DNA of 24,517 nucleotides. It comes from Coptodactyla brooksi. Its lineage: Eukaryota; Arthropoda; Insecta; Coleoptera; Scarabaeidae. Position numbers and translations under genes: made by a program. Below are positions 19,475-24,517 of the stretch, in pieces (the stretch's first letter is position 1; each line of letters opens with the position of its first letter). The notes under the pieces were generated by a model. That model made no database searches. It had not been told where the DNA came from and saw nothing but the letters and a program-made list of their open reading frames with translations. The stretch is taken from contig JAWQRM010000301.1 of NCBI GenBank assembly GCA_033557675.1, forward strand, positions 1 through 24,517, written 5' to 3'.

Positions 19475-20154
19475 ATGGAGCATCGCAAAAGAGTTGCTGT
19501 AGACATGTTAGATCAAGTCAATTCGGACTCCACATTCAAAGAACGCATCATCACAGGTGACGAGACTTGGGTATATGAGTATGACAAGCAAACAAGTCAA
19601 CAGGCGTCAAAATGGTGCTACTAAAATGAATCAAAATCGAAAAAATCACGTCAGAGTTGCTCAAAAGGTAAGGTTTTGCTCACTGGTTTTTTTTTTTCGA
19701 TATTCGTGTATTCACTTAGAATTTCTTCCGGTTGGTCAAACAGTGAATAAATAATACTATTTAAGCGTTATGAAGCGTTTAAGGGAGAGTATCCGCCGAA
19801 AAAGACCGGAGTTGTGGCAGAACAACTCTTGGATTTTGCACCGCCATAATGCACCATCTCAGAAATCGATCCTTGTGAGCGAATTTTTGACTAAAAACGC
19901 TACCAATACGATCGAGCAAGCATAGTATACTCCTGATGTGGTACCCTGTGACTTTTCTATTACTGAAACTTAAATTACCACTTCGTGGAACCCGTTTTCA
20001 GTGAATTCAAGATATAAAACCAAATTCGCTCAGAGAACTGAAGGCGATCCCGGAATATGCCTATAAAATATGTATGGATGACTGGACTGTTCGTTGTCAA
20101 AAATGTAACGCTTCAAATGGACCCTATTTTGAAGAAGACAGAATAGAATTTTGA
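19475..20154 (+). pseudogene. DD34D mariner transposase pseudogene, plus strand
   Basis: The N-terminal helix-turn-helix half is absent. The surviving part starts MEHRKRVAVDMLDQV, then ERIITGDETWVYEYD holds the first catalytic Asp. TAA at 19622-19624 and a frameshift in an 11-T run (19687-19697) follow. EFLPVGQTVNK continues to a TAA at 19752-19754, then YYLSVMKRLRESIRRKRPEL and WILHRHNAPS, where the second catalytic Asp (usual HHDNAPS) is His. TAG at 19923-19925 precedes YTPDVVPCDF with the third Asp. The tail reads KLKLPLRGTRF, LRELKAIPEYA and GPYFEEDRIEF. From the mutated second Asp to the third there are 34 intervening positions. It is a different lineage from the mariner at 16703-17508, as the tails and motif spellings differ. 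Inactive. Confidence 0.82.
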
Positions 20155-20159
20155 TGATT

Positions 20160-20440
20160 AATTGATTTGTGTTGTTTTTATTGCCTCAGTCCCTGATGCT
20201 TGAACTTCTGATTTAATGCATATCTTATTAAGTTTTAGTTGTCCAATTAGGTTTTCTTTTAATTTTTGGTAAATGATTCTGAATAAGATTTTGGTTGTAG
20301 TAGATATCAAACTCAATGTCCCATACTCTTCACATTTTTTATCTTATTTTCTTTAGGTAATCTTTTAGGATTGTTTTAGGACAATCTTGCTGTATGCTTA
20401 ATTGAATGCATCTACTGATTCCTTTTTGTCTTTTCCCTTC
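20160..20440 (-). pseudogene. Non-LTR reverse transcriptase fragment
   Basis: On the minus strand an uninterrupted stretch of about 60 codons reads KKCEEYGTLSLISTTTKILF, then RIIYQKLKENLIGQLKLNK, then ASGTEAI. It follows the fingers region of non-LTR reverse transcriptases (usual form CxxYRTISLISxxxKILLRII...FGFRxGxGTREA). Upstream on that strand the sequence has stops but remains lysine-rich and colinear. The catalytic YADD region is not seen. The fragment sits directly against the 3' end of the plus-strand mariner, so one may have inserted into the other. Confidence 0.62.
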
Positions 20441-20970
20441 AGTGTCTTCACCAGTCAACTTGTATTACTTGTAAGTAATAATAAGTATTATATACCTATT
20501 ATTATTGTCAATATTTCTCTTCTCTTACAGTTTGGTCTTCGTTTCTTTCTATTCGTCTTTGTAGCTTCAAAATATACATAATGTTTTTCTCCAAATAACT
20601 CCAAACAACATAGTAATACCCTGAGGATATATGTTTTAGACTTTTGAACCGTATACTTTGATATCCTTAGATATGGATATGAATATACAAAAGACTATGA
20701 AAAATATCCTATGTATATCCTTGTATTTCTCATCACTTTCTATAATGTCGAAAGAAAATCGCTAGATTAAATCTTGGCTAAGATATATAAGTCTTGTTCA
20801 ATAGAGTGTCAATATTTTTTGTTTCAATAAAATATAAGCTACTTTTCTACATTCATATATGGACGATATTGTACATCGGTGAATAGCAAATTCATATAAT
20901 TTTGTATAATAGAAATGTTTGTCGCTTAATGAAATAAGTTCGCATGTTATACTTTCTGTGTATTCATATA
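20441..20970. other. AT-rich spacer
   Basis: No gene recognised. Around 20851-20895 a segment with ATTCATATATGGACGATATTG resembles the short hairpin repeat at 4336-4380, but the match is too diverged to call. Confidence 0.4.
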
Positions 20971-20983
20971 TCATAATATAATC

Positions 20984-21023
<40 letters not shown>

Positions 21024-21033
21024 TATATTATGA
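20971..21033. repeat. 63-bp palindrome with a TA-repeat centre
   Basis: TCATAATATAATCA at 20971-20984 is mirrored exactly by TGATTATATTATGA at 21020-21033. The whole space between is a (TA)n run, which is itself palindromic. Confidence 0.9.
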
Positions 21034-21045
21034 TTATAACTATCA

Positions 21046-21082
21046 CTATTATTATGACATATAATATATATCATAATAATAG
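21046..21082. repeat. 12-bp hairpin next to the TA palindrome
   Basis: CTATTATTATGA (21046-21057) and TCATAATAATAG (21071-21082) are exact complements with a 13-base AT loop. Confidence 0.85.
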
Positions 21083-21219
21083 ACACATGTTGAACAAAGC
21101 TCTTTGCAGTAACCCTATTTATGCTATGAATTAAACAATAATGCAAACTATTAATTCTATACTATTGGGTATCATTGTGTTGGTAGTTAAGTATTCGCTC
21201 CAAAATTACACAAGGTAAA

Positions 21220-21252
21220 CTTTTCAAACTTATAACCTATAAGTTTGAAAAG
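21220..21252. repeat. 15-bp hairpin with a 3-base loop
   Basis: CTTTTCAAACTTATA (21220-21234) pairs perfectly with TATAAGTTTGAAAAG (21238-21252) around ACC. Confidence 0.9.
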
Positions 21253-21410
21253 GACAAACTGCAAGAACTATAGTAATCCAAAATTTAGCAATAAATGTAT
21301 TTTGTGTAATGTGTATAAAATTGTAAAGTAGGGTTTTTAAGATATTTAATTTCTTATGATTATGTTATGGAATATAATTAAATATATCCACTTGGCTTTT
21401 AGTGTCATTG

Positions 21411-21525
21411 ACTTTGTTTACACATTGATTTGTAAACAAAGTTTGTTTACGTTGGTTACATTCTTTAAAATAAAACATAAACAACTTTGTTTACGTTTTA
21501 TTTCCGTTGGTTACATTCTTCTTAT
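21411..21525. repeat. Cluster of TTTGTTTAC motifs and a 15-base direct repeat
   Basis: ACTTTGTTTAC (21411-21421) pairs with GTAAACAAAGT (21432-21442). TTTGTTTAC occurs again at about 21442-21450 and 21486-21494. GTTGGTTACATTCTT occurs twice, at about 21451-21465 and 21507-21521. TGTTTAC is a forkhead-type core, so the cluster may be regulatory or a decayed local duplication. Confidence 0.6.
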
Positions 21526-22380
21526 ATCACACGCTTTATTGAATACCAAATAATTTTACATTTAAATTAACAAAGAAAAAATATTTTACTAGTATCTTGT
21601 GATGTGCTATGTTTCATTATTCAAATTAGCATAATTTAAATGTTTTAAGTAATTTATTATCCTACTATTGACTATCAAATGCGTTTTGAATATTTTAAAC
21701 GCCTATTTTAATTTTCCTTTTGTTTTAAAATTTTATATAATACTTTTTCAAACGACTAGTTTCACTCCGTATTTTTTAAGTAGTTGTAAGTGTGTTACAA
21801 GTACCATATAGCAACTTTTGCTCTTTTTATTAAACGCTCCACTAGTGCTAACTCCATTGGTCAATCCATTCAAAAAGATTCTCCAAATTCTGGAAAATAT
21901 TTGTATGTCGCGACATCTATGGAACTTCGTTACACTACGGCACGGAATATCTGTCATGATCTTACCTATTTTGAAACTATATTAATTTGTAAAGTATACA
22001 TAAAAATTTTATTAGAAAAATTATAAATATTACAAAACATAGTTGCAACAAATTACAAAGTTGCAGTGCTATGAAGGGTCAATAAGGAATCTGTAATCGT
22101 AAGATTTTAATCGTCTTAAACGCTTGGCCACGGATTTAATTTCACGAATTTAACAAATTTGTGAATCTGATAAAACATCGCTTGGCACGAAACAGCCATT
22201 TAAGGTGTGAAGATTATTAAACTATCATTACACAAGCATTTAAAGGTTCATAAAGTAATCACGCTCACTAAGCAAGCCTTTGTTTCCTAATCCTCTGTTA
22301 CAAAATTGTTACAAAATACTGTAATACATTTTTTTGTCAACCAAATATAATTCAAAGAGAAAGTATTTATTACGCGTCCA
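21526..22380. other. AT-rich spacer
   Basis: Small open frames on both strands at 21748-22026 overlap each other and lack any family resemblance. No transposon motif seen. Confidence 0.4.
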
Positions 22381-22870
22381 TAAATTCTATTTAATTTCTC
22401 AGCGTAGTCAATCGTAGTAAATTATGCCGTTTAATCACACCTACAGCATGTTAATATCAATAGTAACGTCGTGAATATTTTAATGGTGTTGATTAATGTC
22501 CAATTTTACAGTAATATTTACTAAGATGGGAGGTCTCGGAGCGCTTATTTTTCTTCACATACACATTTAGCAACACGATATCAATTCATAATCACATAGT
22601 ATATGTATATATTTTTTGTTCTAGCGTTAAAGTGAACGAACGTAGATGAAAGATCTACTCCTAAGATCTGGGTGGTTTCACACGTTGAGGATTAATCGCT
22701 GTGACGAAAGCGGTGTAGATATTTAATTTCCAAACGGTTCTTTTTAATCTTAGAACGTGTTAGGCATAGATGATTAATTCCCGTTGGAGTAATAAATAAA
22801 TTGCAGAGCTACAATGTAACATTTCCGAGAATATTAATTATTGGATACATAAATATTACGTAAGATCGTA
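22380..22870. promoter_or_regulatory. Possible conserved regulatory block
   Basis: Balanced composition with no coding frame or repeat. It contains many homeodomain-type cores, including GGATTAATC at 22689-22697 (Otx/Bicoid-type GGATTA) and TTGATTAATG near 22490. It resembles the blocks at 4590, 10020 and 14870. Function is inferred only. Confidence 0.22.
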
Positions 22871-23169
22871 GTTTTCCATGTCGTACAGATCTATCATTAT
22901 AACTTTAATGATGTGGTGTATTTTATTGTGGATATACACAGTAATAATGATATGTTTAAAGTTAATGCTATGTATGGAACGTAAGTATGCTACAACAGCT
23001 CAATGAAGAAAAACAAAACATACTTCAAATAATCTATCAACTCTGCAGTTTAACCAACTAAGTTCATTTTTTGAAGCAGTAAGCTAATTTGAAGCTACAT
23101 TTGCAGTAATATTAATACTAATATTGTTTAAGTGGCCCATCCGTTCCGATATTGGTTGTTGTGTGTATA
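22871..23169. other. AT-rich spacer
   Basis: Nothing recognised before the TA (23168-23169) that precedes the next transposon. Confidence 0.4.
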
Positions 23170-24517
23170 CAGAGGGTGAGCTAAAATATGATGATTTACC
23201 CAACTTACCTTTATACTAAGTTGTACCCCAAAGTGTGGTTAAAAATTTCAAAAATAATTAATATGTCAATAATACTTTACTTTAGGAAACCCAAATTTGG
23301 TAAACGTTCTGAGTGTACTATGAGCATTTATCTTTTTGTAAATAGAGGTCAGTTAAAGAATTTTAAAAGGTTGATTAGGGATAATGCGCTCTTTAACTGC
23401 AACAGAATTTTTTAGCCTATGGGCGGATTTAATAAATTATTATTCTATTTTATGGGAAATTTAATTTTAAAACTTTTTTTACTTGTATTATTTTTCAAAA
23501 AACTTCGCCGTTTTGAAGAAAAACGCGAATTACTACAAATATGTATTTTATCCGTTACCTAAAATGATTGAAAATTCAGCAGTTGGCTATGAAATTATAC
23601 GGCAAACTTGACAGTAAAGAAATAAAGTTATTTGACTTTCGTAATTCTTTACTGATTGTTTTGAAATGGCCGGGAAATTCTCATTTAGCGAGCAAGTTGA
23701 CATATTATTAATGTTAGGTTTCTGTGGAGGAAACTGTAGAAAGAGTGTTGAAGAATATCCGAGAAGATTTCGTGCCCGTGTGGTTCCTCATAGAGAAACA
23801 TTTTCTAATGTTGAAAGACGGACTCGAGAAATAGGCAAATTTTTCAGGAACACTCGAGAACGTGCTATTGAAATAAGGCCACAAGATGAAGAATTCATTT
23901 TGAACACAGTTGAAAATGAACCACATATTAGTACAAGAAATTTATCTCGACAAACTGGTCCATCGCAAAATTCTGTACACCGACTTCTCAGACGCAATGG
24001 ACTTTACCCATATCATGTCCATAAAGTACAAGACTGGTGCCGGAAGATTTGGTTAAGCGAGTGATCTTCTGTCAGTTTATTTTGTGTCAAGACATTCATT
24101 TTCAAAAGAAAATTCTCTTTGCTTATGAGGCTTCTTTTACCCGCAGAGGCATTACAAACTTACATAACTACCATAAGTATTCTGATGTAAACCCGCATTT
24201 AGTAATTCCTCAACATTTCCAACATAAGTTTAGAATAAATGTTTGGATCGGTATCTCGGTATAATTGGTCCAGTTATTTTACCAAATCGACTAAATGGAG
24301 AAAATTATTTGGTGTTTCTCCAAAAAAATTTCCCGGATTTACTTGACGAAGTGCCACTGCAACTCAGACTAGAACATTGGTTTATGCATGATTGGACGAG
24401 GAAAAAGTGCCCACAAGCTTGGCCCGCACGATCACCAAACTTGACCAGATATGACTACTTTCTTTGGGGAACACTAAAAGAGTTTGTGTATTCTTCACCA
24501 GTGGCGTACCAAAAAGA
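23170..24517 (+). mobile_element. Third long-TIR mariner-superfamily element, cut by the window edge
   Basis: A likely left end CAGAGGGTGAGCTAAAAT at 23170 is preceded by TA (23168-23169), echoing the TA-CAGGGTG start of the 2088 element. About 500 bases of noncoding sequence separate it from the transposase ATG, similar to the 450 bases in the first element. The right end lies beyond the window, so TIR length cannot be checked. Confidence 0.65.
23666..24517 (+). pseudogene. Mariner-superfamily transposase pseudogene, 3' end outside the window
   Basis: ATG 23666 gives MAGKFSFSEQVDILLMLGFC, the DUF4817 start, then RRFRARVVPHRETF. A helix-turn-helix follows (ISTRNLSRQTGPSQNSVHRL). A frameshift near 24033 leads into VPEDLVKRVIFCQ. 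FAYEASFTRRGI at about 24118-24150 has Tyr (codon 24124-24126) in place of the first catalytic Asp. A second frameshift near 24254 is followed by GPVILPNRLNG and HWFMHD. The second Asp is present, but about 21 residues expected just after it are missing in frame (junction at about 24392). ARSPNL and YDYFLWGTLKEF carry the third Asp. The N-terminal frame stays open for 132 codons, so this copy may be younger than the one at 2088, but it is inactive. Confidence 0.85.

Noticed and set aside
1..24517. CRISPR arrays, bacterial operons, phage or toxin systems
   Set aside because: No regular repeat-spacer pattern, no ribosome-binding-site-spaced genes and no prokaryotic gene density; the window is eukaryotic intergenic DNA.

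Overview
The window looks like AT-rich intergenic DNA from an insect or other arthropod. It holds no intact protein-coding gene that I can recognise. The arthropod call rests on the transposon families present: DUF4817/DDE_3-type mariner relatives, classical DD34D mariners, Tigger/pogo elements, a Penelope-like retroelement and a non-LTR reverse transcriptase fragment. Microsatellites and the lack of any bacterial-style gene packing agree with this. All the transposases carry frameshifts, stops or deletions, so the sequence is a graveyard of old insertions.

Layout from left to right. 1-1340 has no recognisable gene. 1340-1860 is a less AT-rich block with an unassigned 114-codon ORF. 2088-4135 is a complete but dead mariner-superfamily element with TIRs of about 300 bp and TA target duplications. 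4590-4960 is a GC-richer, regulatory-looking block. 4330-5600 contains copies of a short hairpin-bearing repeat. 6100-6846 is the 3' part of a Tigger-like element ending in a recognisable Tigger TIR. 8175-9524 is a second Tigger/pogo element, on the minus strand, with both TIRs and TA duplications. 10020-10450 is another GC-richer block. 11040-11470 is a second copy of the first Tigger remnant. 12036-about 13300 is a Penelope-like element with an internal tandem duplication and a deleted endonuclease core. 14870-15200 is another GC-richer block.

15298-16266 is an internally deleted relative of the first mariner-like element, with both TIRs present and the whole catalytic domain lost. 16703-17508 (minus) and 19475-20154 (plus) are two different DD34D mariner remnants. 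Between them, 17741-18266 is the only piece that looks like host coding sequence: a long helical region leading into the start of a CAP/SCP (GAPR-1-like) domain, ending at a good splice donor but broken by one in-frame TAA. 19088-19275 is a 73-bp inverted repeat resembling paired Penelope pseudo-LTR ends with a hammerhead-like core. 20160-20440 (minus) is a reverse transcriptase remnant. 20970-21540 is dense in hairpins and short repeats. 22380-22870 is another regulatory-looking block. 23170 to the window end is a third long-TIR mariner-like element, cut by the window edge.

The genes do not form a pathway. I found no convincing new biological system. The most useful observations are three related long-TIR elements at different stages of decay, two of which independently lost the first catalytic Asp; a natural deletion derivative on the way to becoming a MITE; the inverted, hammerhead-like Penelope end; and the CAP-domain exon. 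All family assignments come from reading translated motifs by eye, without database searches.
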